Assembly (NCBI RefSeq): GCF_964030655.1
Contig: NZ_OZ034915.1
Span: 1,240,001-1,304,000 of the forward strand
DNA: 64,000 bases
DNA from: Spiroplasma endosymbiont of Poecilobothrus nobilitatus
GTDB lineage: Bacteria; Bacillota_I; Bacilli_A; Mycoplasmatales; Mycoplasmataceae
Reading direction: 5' to 3'
Shown: positions 9,276 to 19,707 of the stretch, piece after piece
Layout: each line of letters begins with the position of its first letter
Numbering within the stretch: the first letter of the stretch is position 1
Translations under genes and position numbers: made by a program
The notes under the pieces: model-generated
Told to the model about the DNA's origin: nothing
Database searches by the model: none
Seen by the model: only the letters and a program-made list of their open reading frames with translations

Positions 9276-10055
9276 TTATATATACATTTGTTTTCTAAAA
9301 GTAACTGGAGATAAATAATTTAAACTGCCATGAATTCGAATATTGTTATATCAATGCACAAAATCAAAAAGTTCGTATTTTAATTGTGTTAAATTTTTAA
9401 ATTTTTTACCCTTAATAAATTCAGTTTTAAAAGTTTTGTAAGTTGTTTCAGCCACAGCATTATCATAAGGGCAGCCTTTATTGCTTAATGATCTTTTAAT
9501 ATTAAAAGTTATTAAAATTTCATCAATGATTTTATTTTTAAACTCATTACCACGATCATTATGAAATAGAGTTATTTGATTTAATGGTCGTGTTATTTTA
9601 TGAAAAGCTTGTTGGGCCAGTTCGGCTGTTTTATTCGGCCCAGCACTATAACCAATTATTTCACGATTAAACAAGTCAATTAATAAACAAATATAATGTC
9701 ATTTAGCGCCAACTTGAACATATGTTAAATCACTAACAATAACTTCATTAGGTTTTTTGTTGTTAAATTGACGATTTAAAATATTATTAATTTGGTCATT
9801 ATTGACTGTTGTTTTATGATTATGATATTTTAATTTGGTGTATTTAGAAACCAAATTATTTTTGATCATAAAGAATCTGATTTTTCGCCGTGATAAGATG
9901 ATATCTTTTCTGTTTAAAATAACTTTAATTTTGCGAGCCCCATAAATTTTGCGACTTTTATTAAAGGCACTGATAATTTCTTGTTCATAATTATTAACTT
10001 GCTTGTTAATACATTTATTAGTTTGATAATAATACGTTGATTTTGATAAACCCAA
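9276..10055 (-). CDS. IS3-type transposase OrfB
   Basis: Integrase-core transposase, 260 codons counted from a TTG at 10055, with the frame open further upstream to the orfA slip site. D (SDLTY), D (HNDRGNEF) and E (AVAETTYKTF) are retained. UGA encodes Trp. No stop is seen, so this copy may supply active transposase. Confidence 0.87.
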
Positions 10056-10108
10056 AATCTTACATATTTTTCTTACTGAATATTTTGTTTTGTTGTTATT
10101 AATTATTG

Positions 10109-10387
10109 TTATTTTTTAGCCATTATCAGTGCGGCTTGCTTTAAAATGTCATTTTCCATTTTCAAGTCTTTAAGTTCTTTTCGTAAAGTTATTATTTCAT
10201 TTTCTTCTAGTGTGCGATTGTCTTTTGCTTTAAATGAACCAGAATTATTATAATTTTTAACTCAACTATAAATAGTTGGTTTTGGTAAATTATATTCTTG
10301 CCCTAGATTAATAACACTTTTACCATTTTTATATAGCATGACAATTTGTTTTTTAAATTCTTCAGAGTATGAAGTTTTATTTCCCAT
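10109..10387 (-). CDS. IS3-type transposase OrfA
   Basis: 92 residues with intact frame. It ends GCT AAA AAA TAA, keeping the six-A slip site for -1 frameshifting into orfB. Confidence 0.87.
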
Positions 10388-10468
10388 TTTTATATTCCTT
10401 CTTTCTTAATAATTTTATCTAATTTTGAAGTCTATATAATTATGGCCCTAATAATTGTGGCCTATCCA

Positions 10469-10786
10469 CTATACTGATCGTGGTAATGAGTTTAAAAATA
10501 AAATCATTGATGAAATTTTAATAACTTTTAATATTAAAAGATCATTAAGCAATAAAGGCTGCCCTTATGATAATGCTGTGGCTGAAACAACTTACAAAAC
10601 TTGTAAAACTGAATTTATTAAGGGTAAAAAATTTAAAAATTTAACACAATTAAAATACGAACTTTTTGATTTTGTGCATTGATATAACAATATTCGAATT
10701 CATGGCAGTTTAAATTATTTATCTCCAGTTACTTTTAGAAAACAAATGTCTATATAAAAAGTGTCCTAAAAAGCGTTGCCATTCCA
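10469..10786 (+). mobile_element. IS-A copy 5, 3' fragment with truncated orfB
   Basis: Contains only the part of orfB from the TDRGNEF motif to the stop at 10755-10757 and the right terminus. It directly abuts the end of copy 4 in opposite orientation. Carries a Phe-to-Cys change in the YKTFK motif. Confidence 0.88.
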
Positions 10787-10913
10787 TAGGTATATTTTAT
10801 AAATATCAAGAGTTTTCTACAAAATTAAAGATTAATTATGGATATGTATATAATAATAGGTAGAGATTCAATTTAGAATTTTTATTGGAGTTTAAATGTT
10901 TAGAGGAGGACTA

Positions 10914-11936
10914 ATGGAAGAAAAAAGTTTTAGTATATATGGCCTATCTGCTGGAATAAAATTAGCAGATGAAATTTGTAAAATTTTAGGTGTAACAAGA
11001 CAAGAAATGGAAACTGTTCGTTTTGCTGATGGTGAAATTTTGGTACGGGCAATGAATTCGGTGCGGGGAAAAGATGTTTATATTATTCAATCAACATCTT
11101 GGCCAGTTAATGAAAATCTAATGGAATTATTAATTGCGATTGATGCTCTAAAACGCGGTAGTGCACAAAACATTAATGCGATCATTCCTTATTTTGGATA
11201 TGCTCGTCAAGATCGAAAAGCGCGCGGTCGCCAACCAATTACATGTAAATTAGTGGCAAATATGTTAACAACAGCAGGGGCAACAAGAGTAATGACTGTT
11301 GATTTACATTCACCACAATCAATGGGATTTTTTGATGTTCCAGTTGATGATTTACGATCAACACAAGAATTAGTAAGAACAATTGTTCGAAAAATTGAAG
11401 AAGACCATCTTAAAGAAGAAATAACATTTGTTTCACCAGACCATGGTGGATTAGTGCGGGCACGAGATGTGGCTAATCGTTTAGGAAATTTAGCTGGGAA
11501 TATTGCAGTAATTGACAAGCGCCGTCCAAAACCAAATGTTAGTGAAGTTCAATTTATTTTAGGAGATGTTAAAGACCGTATTTGTTTTATTATTGATGAT
11601 ATTATTGATACAGCTGGAACAATTTGTAATGCAGCAAAAGCATTAAAACAGCATGGGGCAAAAGCAGTTTATTTATTAGCATGTCATGGAGTATTTTCGC
11701 CCCCAGCAAAAGAGCGTTTAACAGAACTTATTAATGATGGGACAGTTAAAAAGGTTATTGTTACAAATACAATTGATATTAATCAAGACCGATTATTTGA
11801 CGGGTTAGAAGTTATTTCAATTGCTGATTTAATTTCACAGATGATTAGAGCAATGATTGAAAAACGTAGTTTATCGGATGTTTATTCAAAATGTAATGAA
11901 CAAATAAAAAAAATAATTGAGAAAATAAAAAAATAA
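10914..11936 (+). CDS. prs: Ribose-phosphate pyrophosphokinase (PRPP synthetase)
   Basis: 340 residues. Makes PRPP from ribose-5-phosphate and ATP for nucleotide synthesis, consistent with rpiB 5 kb upstream. Shows YFGYARQDRK and GRQPITCKLVANML in the N-terminal half and the PRPP-binding IIDDIIDTAGT near residue 225. The ATG at 10914 is preferred because AGAGGAGG sits just upstream; the in-frame ATG at 10896 would place that site inside the gene. A strong terminator follows. The IS-C remnant ends about 85 bp upstream, so promoter sequence may be partly IS-derived. Confidence 0.95.
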   Translation: MEEKSFSIYGLSAGIKLADEICKILGVTRQEMETVRFADGEILVRAMNSVRGKDVYIIQSTSWPVNENLMELLIAIDALKRGSAQNINAIIPYFGYARQDRKARGRQPITCKLVANMLTTAGATRVMTVDLHSPQSMGFFDVPVDDLRSTQELVRTIVRKIEEDHLKEEITFVSPDHGGLVRARDVANRLGNLAGNIAVIDKRRPKPNVSEVQFILGDVKDRICFIIDDIIDTAGTICNAAKALKQHGAKAVYLLACHGVFSPPAKERLTELINDGTVKKVIVTNTIDINQDRLFDGLEVISIADLISQMIRAMIEKRSLSDVYSKCNEQIKKIIEKIKK

Positions 11937-11948
11937 AATAGTTGGTAA

Positions 11949-11986
11949 AGTTTGCATTGTTTAACTAAGAAATGCAAACTTTTTTA
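11949..11986 (+). terminator. Rho-independent terminator of prs
   Basis: Perfect 10-bp stem AGTTTGCATT/AATGCAAACT with a 12-base loop followed by TTTTT. Confidence 0.9.
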
Positions 11987-12022
11987 TAACATTTAATTTT
12001 TTTATTAAAAAAGAGAGTAATT

Positions 12023-12113
12023 TAGAGTGCATCCATTTTAGTAAGTACTAATAAAAAGTATTTACTATTTTTTTAATTATATCTTTTTCTTTACGATTTG
12101 AATATCATGTATT
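12023..12113 (-). pseudogene. IS-B terminal fragment
   Basis: 91 bp nearly identical to 2421-2511, including the end TAGAGTGCA and the last codons of the transposase. Cut off by IS-D. Confidence 0.75.
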
Positions 12114-12142
12114 TGGAATGGCAAGGGTTTTTTGGACAAATT

Positions 12143-12922
12143 TTATGTAGAATAATAATTTCTGTATTGCACTGGTGTTAAATAATTTAGTTTGCTATGA
12201 ATTAGAATATTATTGTACCAATTAATGTAATCAAATAATTCTAATTTAAACTGCTCAACGTTTTTAAATTTATTATTTTTAATAAATTCAGTTTTAAAAA
12301 TTTTGTATGTTGATTCCGCAACAGCATTGTCATAAGGACAACCTGGTTTACTGTAAGATTTTTGAATCCCATTTTTAACTAACAGGTTATAAATAAGATT
12401 ATTATTGAATTCACTGCATTGATCAGTGTGAAATATTTTAATATTGCTTAATGAAAATTGAAGTTTATTAAAGCTGCTTTCAACTAATTTGGCATTTTTG
12501 TGTAAACTAACATCATAACCAATAATTTCTCGATTAAATAAATCAACTAATAAACAGACATAATATCATTTGTTACTAATAAAAACATAGGTTAAATAAC
12601 TGACAACAACTTTATGTAGTTTATAACTATCAAAATCTTGATTTAACAAATTGTTATATTTATATGTAACATCAGTTGTATTTGAATGTTTGTATTTGAT
12701 TTTTGTATAATTTGAAATTAAGTTATATTTTTTCATTATGTTGCTGATTTTTATGCGAGATAACATGATATTTTGCTGAGCTAATATAACTTTAATTTTT
12801 CGTGTTCAATAATTTTTACGACTTTTTAGAAAAATACTGATAACAGCATTATCAATGTTTTGAGTATTCTTGGGATTATTTGCTTTTAATTGATAGTAAT
12901 ATGTTGATCTAGCAAATTTCAA
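12143..12922 (-). CDS. IS-D transposase OrfB, first catalytic Asp missing
   Basis: The reading frame is open from the orfA slip site to TAA 12143-12145 with UGA as Trp. The first catalytic motif reads VVSYLTYV where IS-A has VVSDLTYV/VIVSDLTYV, a GAT to TAT change that should abolish transposition. The second motif is altered to HTDQCSEF but keeps its Asp; the Glu in [10 protein letters not shown] is present. Confidence 0.8.
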
Positions 12923-13251
12923 TGTTTTACATAAATTAATAATTGGATATTTTGCTTTGTTATTTTTAATGATTGATATTTTTTGCCGATTATCAGTGTT
13001 GCTTGCTTTAAAATGTCATTTTCCATTTCTAATTGTTTAACTTTTTTACGTAATTGAATTAATTCGTTTTCTTCTGGCGTTCTATTGTCTTTAGCTTTAA
13101 ATGAGCCCGAGTTGCTAAATTGGTGAGCTCATTTCCAAACAGTAGATTTACCAATTTGATAATCATTGACTAATTGTTCAGGAGTTTGACCCATTTTGTA
13201 AAGACCAACAATTTGTTGCTTAAATTCATCAGTATAATGATTCTTTGCCAT
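12886..13251 (-). CDS. IS-D transposase OrfA
   Basis: 121 codons starting [20 protein letters not shown], a helix-turn-helix protein. It lacks the stop right after the A-run found in IS-A orfA (AAA AAA TAT), so it reads about 29 codons further. The orfB frame is -1 relative to it. Confidence 0.8.
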
Positions 13252-13327
13252 AATTACACCTCCATTGTAGTTTAATTATAAATATTTACTCTACATTATT
13301 GTTGTCCAATTTATCTTAACCCATCCA

Positions 13328-14467
13328 AATTAAAAAGATAAACCAACGGGTATTAATGGAGTAGTTGCAGGTATAATGCCTGCTGCTGATGGAACATTGT
13401 TTCAAACATCTCAAAATAGCAGAATTTATTGATACTGCAATGGTCAATAAAGCAAAAGTTAGTGCAGAAGCAAAGCAAACATTAAAGGGTTATTATCAAA
13501 TCAATGGTAAAACAAAGATTCATCAATATGGTTATTCAGTTTTACCAGATTTAGGGGCAGTTGATTTTGCCACATTAAAAAAGGATTATTTCACAACTAA
13601 TGAAAGTGAATCTAATATTAAAGATGTTATTGTTACTGAATTAGATAAAGAAAGTAATATTAAAGTAAATCCTGATGAAATTGAATTAGAGGTAAAAACA
13701 AGGCCAGCCGGTAGTACTACAGGCATAAAATTAGTGGTTGGAAATTATGAACTTACCTTAACAACAAAAGCTAATGCGAAGACTGTTCAAGGAATTGGTA
13801 ATTTTAGTATTAATGTTGTTGATAAAAGTAAATTTAAATTTAATTTAACAACTATTTCAGCAAAAGGATTTAAGAGTAATTTAACGGTTAATAATACTGT
13901 AGGTGATTTAAAAAAAGCTGTTCAACAGTATGTTGAAGGAAAATTAGCACCAGCAGTTAAAAAAGATGAAATTGAATATAAAGTTGAAAAAGAAACTGAT
14001 GATACAAAAAAATATTAGAACAAGCATATAATGTTACTGTTTCAGCATCAGAAACAGCAACAAGTGTTACTAAAAAAATTTAAATTACAGTTAAGGTTGT
14101 TGGCGAACCAATGATTGATCTAGATTTAACAAAGTTTGCAAATAAAATTCCATCTCCTTCATTTTTAAATAATAATTTTAAAGAAAAAGATTTAGAAAAA
14201 AGTGTTCAAACAGCCGTTATGGAATGATTACCAAAATAATACCGTGCTGGAGTTTCTTTAAATACGGCAATTAAGCAGAAACCAACGGGAGCAACTGGTG
14301 CTGAGTTAGTAAAAGGAGAATATATTGTAACAATTACACCTGATGGGGGAAAAGTAATGGGTAGTTATGAAATGAAAGTGCAAGTAATGCAATTTACAAC
14401 CAATGAAACAATTGATCTTTATTGAGCTGGTGTTGACATTCCTGTTGCTAATATTACTAATGGATAA
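13328..14467 (+). pseudogene. Decayed repetitive surface protein (unknown family)
   Basis: Fragmentary coding region on the plus strand. The longest open piece is 13389-14018. The reading then continues in another frame through KLEQAYNVTVSASE, with in-frame TAAs near 14080 and 14237, to the end TNG at 14467. The 5' part also needs a frameshift near 13400. The sequence is rich in Lys, Thr, Val and Asn, with repeated beta-type segments (PTGSTTG/PTGATGAELV, NYELTLT/GEYIVTIT). That texture suggests an exported adhesin- or lipoprotein-like protein. The signal region is missing, presumably removed with the IS-D insertion. Confidence 0.6.
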
Positions 14468-14494
14468 AAAAGTAAAAGAAATTTTACTTTTTTA
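14467..14494 (+). terminator. Rho-independent terminator
   Basis: AAAAAGTAAAA / TTTTACTTTTT stem with a four-base loop and a T-rich tail, immediately after the stop of the decayed surface gene. Confidence 0.8.
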
Positions 14495-14519
14495 TTTTTA
14501 AAATAATTATAAGGAAGAT

Positions 14520-14528
14520 TGATATAAT
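14520..14528 (+). promoter_or_regulatory. Extended -10 promoter of uvrB
   Basis: TGATATAAT (extended -10) 36 bp before the uvrB start codon. No good -35 is visible, as is common for extended -10 sites. Confidence 0.5.
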
Positions 14529-14564
14529 TATAGAAAAGCAAAACTATAAAGGAGTAGTGAAATA

Positions 14565-16529
14565 GTGTTTAAATTAACATCAAATTATTTTCCAGCAGGT
14601 GATCAACCCCCGGCAATTAAAAAATTAACTACCAATTTATTAGCAAATAAAAAACATCAAGTTTTATTAGGGGCAACGGGAACTGGAAAAACATTTACAA
14701 TGGCAAATGTTATTGAAAATTATCAAAAACCAACATTGGTGATGGCACATAATAAAACATTAGCAATGCAATTATATGTTGAGTTAAAAGAAATGTTTCC
14801 AGAAAATCGTGTTGAGTATTTTGTTTCAAACTTTGATTTTTATCAACCTGAAGCTTATTTACCAGGAAAAGATTTATACATTAATAAAGATGCTCGCCAA
14901 AATATGGAGTTAGACATGATGCGGTTAAGTGCTTTTAATGCTTTAACAACTCGTAAAGATGTTATTGTCGTGGCTTCTGTTGCTGCAATTTATGGAGCAC
15001 AAGATCCAAATGAATATAAAAAATCTTTTTTGCAAATTAATCGTAATCAAAAAATTAGTAAAAAAGATTTAGCTAATTTTTTAGTATCATCAGGATATGT
15101 TCGTAATGATATTGAAATGATTCCAGGTAGTTTTAGTGCTAAAGGTGATGTGATTAAAATTGTTCCAGGGTGAAATGTTAAAACCTTTATTCGCATTGAT
15201 TTGTTTGGGGATGAAATTGATGATTTAGCTTATATTGATGGAATTACTGGTGATGTTACACAGCGGTTATCAACATTAACAATTTTTCCAGCGCAAGATT
15301 ATATTACTTCTCCAGAACGCTTAGCTGAAGCAATTAAACGAATTGAAGCAGAGTTAAAAGTTCGCTTAGCTGAATTAGAAGCAGCTGGAAAAATTGTTGA
15401 ATTACAACGTTTAAAACAACGAACTGAATATGATTTAGATTTACTTCGTGAAAGTGGAATATGTTCTGGAATTGAAAACTATTCACGACATTTAGATTTA
15501 CGAGAAGAAGGTAAAGCTCCGTATACTTTGATTGATTTTTTTGGCCAAGATTTTTTAACTATTATTGATGAATCACATATGTCATTGCCACAAATTCGAG
15601 CAATGTATAACACAGATCGAAGTCGAAAAGAAACCTTAGTAAATTATGGTTTTCGTTTAAAAAGTGCATTAGATAATCGTCCCTTAAATTTTGATGAATT
15701 TAATCAAAAATTAAAAAATGTTATTTATGTTTCAGCAACTCCGGGTTACTATGAATTAGGTTTAGTAAATAATGAAGTGGTTGAACAAATTATTCGTCCA
15801 ACGGGGTTATTAGATCCAACCGTAGAAGTAAAATCAACAGTAGGGAAAATTGATGATATTATTGAACAAGTAAAAATACGTCGAAAAAAAAATGAACGTG
15901 TTTTTATTACTACTTTAACAATTCGTATGTCAGAAGATTTAACAAGTTATTTGCAAGAACAAAATGTTAAAGTTGCATATTTACATAGTGAATTAAAAAC
16001 TTTAGAACGTAGTCAAATCTTATTGGATTTACGAAAAGGAGTTTATGATTGTATTGTTGGTGTTAACTTAATTCGTGAAGGAATTGATATCCCAGAAGTA
16101 TCATTAATTTGTATTCTTGATGCTGATAAGCAAGGATTTTTGCGAAATGAACGAAGTTTAATTCAAACAATTGGTCGTGCTGCAAGGAATGCGGCTGGGC
16201 ATGTTATTTTATATGCTGATACTGTTTCTGAATCAATGCAAAAAGCAATGCAAGAAACTGCTCGCCGTCGTCAAATTCAAGAGGCATATAATTTGAAATA
16301 TCATATTACTCCGACAACAATTATTAAGAATATTCGTGATTATACTAATATTAAACGTCAAGATGATAAATTACATAACATTAAAAATAAAAAATCAAAA
16401 GAATATAAAACAGCTAAAGAAGGATTACTACAAGATTTACGAAAAGAAATGTATGAAGCAAGTAAAAAACTTGATTTTGAACGAGCTGCAGAATTACGCG
16501 ATATTATTATTGAAATTGAAGCAGAATAA
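14565..16529 (+). CDS. uvrB: Excinuclease ABC subunit B
   Basis: 654 residues, full length. DNA-damage-loading helicase of nucleotide excision repair, acting with UvrA and UvrC. Walker A GATGTGKT at residues 36-43; FYQPEAYLP of the beta-hairpin region; IDESH Walker B; helicase [15 protein letters not shown] and QTIGRAARN motifs; C-terminal UVR motif with FERAAELRD. The start is GTG, 16 bp after AAAGGAG. UGA at 15171 is Trp. The hairpin reads [12 protein letters not shown] where most UvrB have VSYYDYYQPEAY, a conservative-looking departure. hprK follows. Confidence 0.96.
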
Positions 16530-16568
16530 TGATTTGTGATAGTATTAATTTACAGGGAGGAACTGGGA

Positions 16569-17492
16569 ATGACAAAGTTTATTGTAAAAGATATTGTTGA
16601 TAAATTTGACTACGAGGTGTTAGCTGGAAGGGATGGTCTTAATCGACCTATTAAAATTTATGGTCTTAATCGACCAGGATTAGAATTAGCTGGCTTTGAT
16701 TTTGAAAAAAATAATAGTAATCGTCGGGTAGTTTTGTTATCAAATAAAGAGCAATTATTTGTGAATACCTTAAGTGAAAAAGAAAGAAGAGAGCGCTATG
16801 AGTATATTTTAAATGAAAATATTCCGATGATTATTTTAACGGAAAAATTTACTGATAAATTATTATTAGAAATTGCGGAAAAACATAGTTGTCCAGTTGT
16901 TCGCGCAAGCAATATTACAACGAGTCGTTTATATCAAATGGTATTAGAATTTTTTGATGAACATTTCGCGCCAGTAACAGAAGAACATGCATCATTAATT
17001 AATGTTTTTGGAAAAGGAATTTTGTTAAAAGGAAAATCAGGAATTGGAAAATCAGAAATGACACTAGAATTAATTAAAAAAAATCATTTGTTTGTTGGTG
17101 ATGATCGTATTATTATTCAGCAACGAAATAATAGATTATATGGGCAATCACATGAAATGTTAAAAAATTTAATTGAAGTTCGTGGTTTAGGAATCTTAGA
17201 TTTAAGTAAAATTTATGGTTCGCAAGTGTTATTAGATGAATCAAAAATTGATTTAGTAATTGAATTAATTCATTTGGATGATGAACAATATAAATCAATT
17301 GACCGATTAGGATCTAAATATAAACATATTAAAATTTTAGATACAAAGGTACCAATTGTAACAATTCCAGTTACATATGGGCGTAATGTTAGTGAATTAG
17401 TTGAGACAGCAGTTTCAAAATTAAAATTAGATGAAGCGGGAATTTCTTCGATGAAAATTTTACAAGATCGTTTTAAAGAATATTCAAAATAG
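16569..17492 (+). CDS. hprK: HPr kinase/phosphorylase
   Basis: 307 residues. Phosphorylates and dephosphorylates HPr at Ser46, linking PTS sugar transport to carbon regulation. P-loop GKSGIGKSEMTLELI near residue 155, GDDRI motif near 178, and the C-terminal family segment VPIVTIPVTYGRNVSELVE. The ATG at 16569 is preferred over the upstream in-frame ATG at 16536 because GGGAGGAACTGGGA precedes it. The order hprK-lgt-trxB is the classical Firmicutes/Mollicutes arrangement. Confidence 0.95.
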   Translation: MTKFIVKDIVDKFDYEVLAGRDGLNRPIKIYGLNRPGLELAGFDFEKNNSNRRVVLLSNKEQLFVNTLSEKERRERYEYILNENIPMIILTEKFTDKLLLEIAEKHSCPVVRASNITTSRLYQMVLEFFDEHFAPVTEEHASLINVFGKGILLKGKSGIGKSEMTLELIKKNHLFVGDDRIIIQQRNNRLYGQSHEMLKNLIEVRGLGILDLSKIYGSQVLLDESKIDLVIELIHLDDEQYKSIDRLGSKYKHIKILDTKVPIVTIPVTYGRNVSELVETAVSKLKLDEAGISSMKILQDRFKEYSK

Positions 17493-17513
17493 AATTGAGA
17501 AGGAGTTTATAAC

Positions 17514-18719
17514 GTGAATTTAGCAACATGAATTGCCCACGATACTTATGGAAATTGATTTCGTCCTTATTGATTTTTAATTTTTTGTGGTTTTGCAATT
17601 ACCATTATTTTATCATGAATTAATTTTCGTAAACGTGATATTCCAACGCAAGGATTTTACTGAGGGATTTTTGTGATTACACCAATTGCTTTATTGGGGG
17701 CTAGTTTTTTTGGTAAATATGATGTTAAAAATCCAATTTTCTTTTTTACATTATTTGCTTTCTGAGAACCAGGGATGAGTATTCATGGGGGGTTAATTTT
17801 TGGTTTAATTGCAGGCTGAATTTGATTTGGTTTTGAATCACGAAAACATAATATTTCGTTATGAGTATATGCTGATTTAATTGTTCCAAATATTTTGTTA
17901 GCACAAGCAATTGGGCGATGAGGTAATTTTTTTAATCATGAATTATTAGGAGCACCAATTGCACTCGAACAATTAATGTGATTACCAAGTTTTATTCGTG
18001 ATAATTTATTTAAATGATATGTCCCAACTCCGGCACCAAATAATTTTCATCCAACAGAGGCAATTGGGATTAATGGAAACCCTTTTGACCCAACTGATTT
18101 TAATAATGTGCAATATTTTCAACCAATTTTTCTATATGAATCATTAGCTAATATTTTATTATGATTCTTAATTGTGATTGTATTACCATTAATATTTCGT
18201 TATAGTTATTATTGAAGGTTTAAAAAAGAAGAACCCGATTTTATGCAGTTATCGTGAAAAGGTGTTCGAGCAAAATGATACTATGATATCAAACCCGATC
18301 CAATGGTTGTTAATAATTTATCACAACAAGTAAAATTGAAAAAAGTTTATTTTAAAAATAAGCATAAGATGACAAAAAAACAAGTGATGAAAGCACATTG
18401 GAAATATTGTGGTGCACGATTAAAACAAATTTTTACAGCTGTTGTCCGAGAATTAGAAAAAATAGAAAACCCTCATCGTTTAAAAATTTTCCGTTGTGGA
18501 ATTAAAACTGGTATGTATATTGCTGGTTATAATTTCATTCGGATTATTTTAGAAACACAACGAGATGATCATGATTTATTTTTAAAAAATATGCGAACGT
18601 TAGATTATGTTATTCTTAGTTTAATGATTGTAATTGGTATTATTTTAATATTATTTGCCCAATGGATATCTGTTATAAAATGAAGAAAAGGCGGATGATT
18701 ATATGAAAAACAATACTAA
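17514..18719 (+). CDS. lgt: Prolipoprotein diacylglyceryl transferase with long C-terminal extension
   Basis: 401 residues, read with many UGA-Trp codons. Integral membrane enzyme that attaches diacylglycerol to the lipobox cysteine of lipoproteins; the window encodes such a lipoprotein at 55674-57881. Visible are HGGLIFGLIAGW near residue 90 and the family signature IGRWGNFFNHE near residue 131, then a QPIFLYES block. Typical Lgt is about 270-300 residues. Here about 110 residues, basic and ending in another membrane segment, follow the core. Starts with GTG after AGAAGGAG. Its 3' end overlaps the trxB start by 17 bp. Confidence 0.92.
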
Positions 18720-19644
18720 TGAAATATATGATATTTTAATTATTGGGGCTGGTCCTGGTGGGATGACAGCAGGAATTTATGCTGCACGAGCAATGGCAAA
18801 TATTGCAATGTTTGAAAAAGGAACACCGGGAGGAAAAGTAACAAAGACAAGTGAAATTGAAAATTATCCTGGTTTTGATAATATTCAAGGCTATGAGTTA
18901 GCCATGAAAATGTTTGAACAAACCCAAAAATTAAAAATCCCATATATTGCCGATCGTGTGACAAATATTATAAAACAAGATAATTTGTTTAAATTAGAGT
19001 TATTTTCAAAAAAAATCTTATTAGCAAAAGCAGTTATTGTTGCAACTGGAACAGTTGAACGTAAATTAGGAGTGCCTGGTGAATTAGAATTAGAAGGGCA
19101 TGGAGTTTCATATTGTGCAGTTTGTGATGGCGCTTTATATAAAGAAAAAGATGTAGTTGTTGTTGGGGGAGGCTATGCCGCTCTTGAAGAAGCCCTTTAT
19201 TTATCTCGCTTTGTTAATAAAGTTTATCTAATTCATCGTCGCGATGAATTTCGTGCTGATAATAATATTGTGAATAAAGTAAAATCACATCCTAAAATTA
19301 ATTTTATTGTTGATACAATAGTAACTGAAATTAAGGATGTGACCGAAAAACGGGTGACAGCAGTTGTTATTAAAAATGTGAAAACAGGCAAAATTGATAA
19401 TTTAGCAGTCAGTGCTATTTTCCCATATATTGGTGCGATTCCAATTAGTGATTTTGCAAAAAACTTAGGAGTTTTAAATGAAGAAGGCTATTTTATTATT
19501 AATAATAAATGTTTAACAGCATTGCCGGGGTTATATGCCGCTGGTGATGTGACAAATACAACATTACGACAAATTGCAACTGCGATTAGTGATGGGGCAA
19601 AAGCAGCTCAATTTGCCTTAGAATATCTTAATAGTTGTCATTAA
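18703..19644 (+). CDS. trxB: Thioredoxin reductase
   Basis: 313 residues. FAD/NADPH flavoprotein reducing thioredoxin. GAGPGG FAD-binding motif at residues 15-20, redox-active CAVC near residues 138-141, NADP-binding GGGYAALEEA, and a C-terminal AAGDVTN FAD motif. The start overlaps lgt, implying cotranscription. AAAAGGCGGATG supplies the ribosome site. Confidence 0.95.
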   Translation: MKNNTNEIYDILIIGAGPGGMTAGIYAARAMANIAMFEKGTPGGKVTKTSEIENYPGFDNIQGYELAMKMFEQTQKLKIPYIADRVTNIIKQDNLFKLELFSKKILLAKAVIVATGTVERKLGVPGELELEGHGVSYCAVCDGALYKEKDVVVVGGGYAALEEALYLSRFVNKVYLIHRRDEFRADNNIVNKVKSHPKINFIVDTIVTEIKDVTEKRVTAVVIKNVKTGKIDNLAVSAIFPYIGAIPISDFAKNLGVLNEEGYFIINNKCLTALPGLYAAGDVTNTTLRQIATAISDGAKAAQFALEYLNSCH

Positions 19645-19707
19645 AAAGGTATTTTTTGCGGTAAGATATATATTGGATAAAGATGAAAAAGAAAGTGAGA
19701 AGGATTT

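Larger units (their letters stand above)
9247..10468 (-). mobile_element. IS-A copy 4 (IS3-type), apparently intact
   Basis: 1222 bp between TGGAATGG at 9247 and CCTATCCA ending at 10468. It abuts a 3' fragment of a second IS-A copy in opposite orientation, inside IS-C copy a. Confidence 0.92.
8822..10830 (-). mobile_element. IS-C copy a, invaded by IS-A copies 4 and 5
   Basis: The two IS-C termini (TTTAATTTTGTAG and CTACAAAATTAAA) survive at the outer edges. They are flanked by a perfect 8-bp duplication ATTAATTA (8814-8821 and 10831-10838). Inside, the 5' half of the transposase is missing and replaced by IS-A copy 4 plus a fragment of copy 5. The left part is 8822-9246 and the right remnant 10787-10830. 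Confidence 0.85.
12114..13327 (-). mobile_element. IS-D, IS3-type element related to IS-A
   Basis: 1214 bp. The termini TGGAATGGCAAGGG and TGGATGGGTTAAG form an imperfect inverted repeat sharing TTGGACAA and ATGTAGA blocks. Its termini and proteins resemble IS-A but are clearly diverged. It lies between an IS-B fragment and a decayed surface protein gene. Confidence 0.88.

Noticed and set aside
11207-11518. Antisense ORF opposite prs
   Set aside because: Shadow of the prs coding sequence on the other strand, with no ribosome site.
14565-16529. UvrB as two separate genes split at 15171
   Set aside because: The break is a TGA at a conserved Trp position; Spiroplasma reads UGA as Trp, and the same applies to PGK, SecA, Lgt, Der and others.
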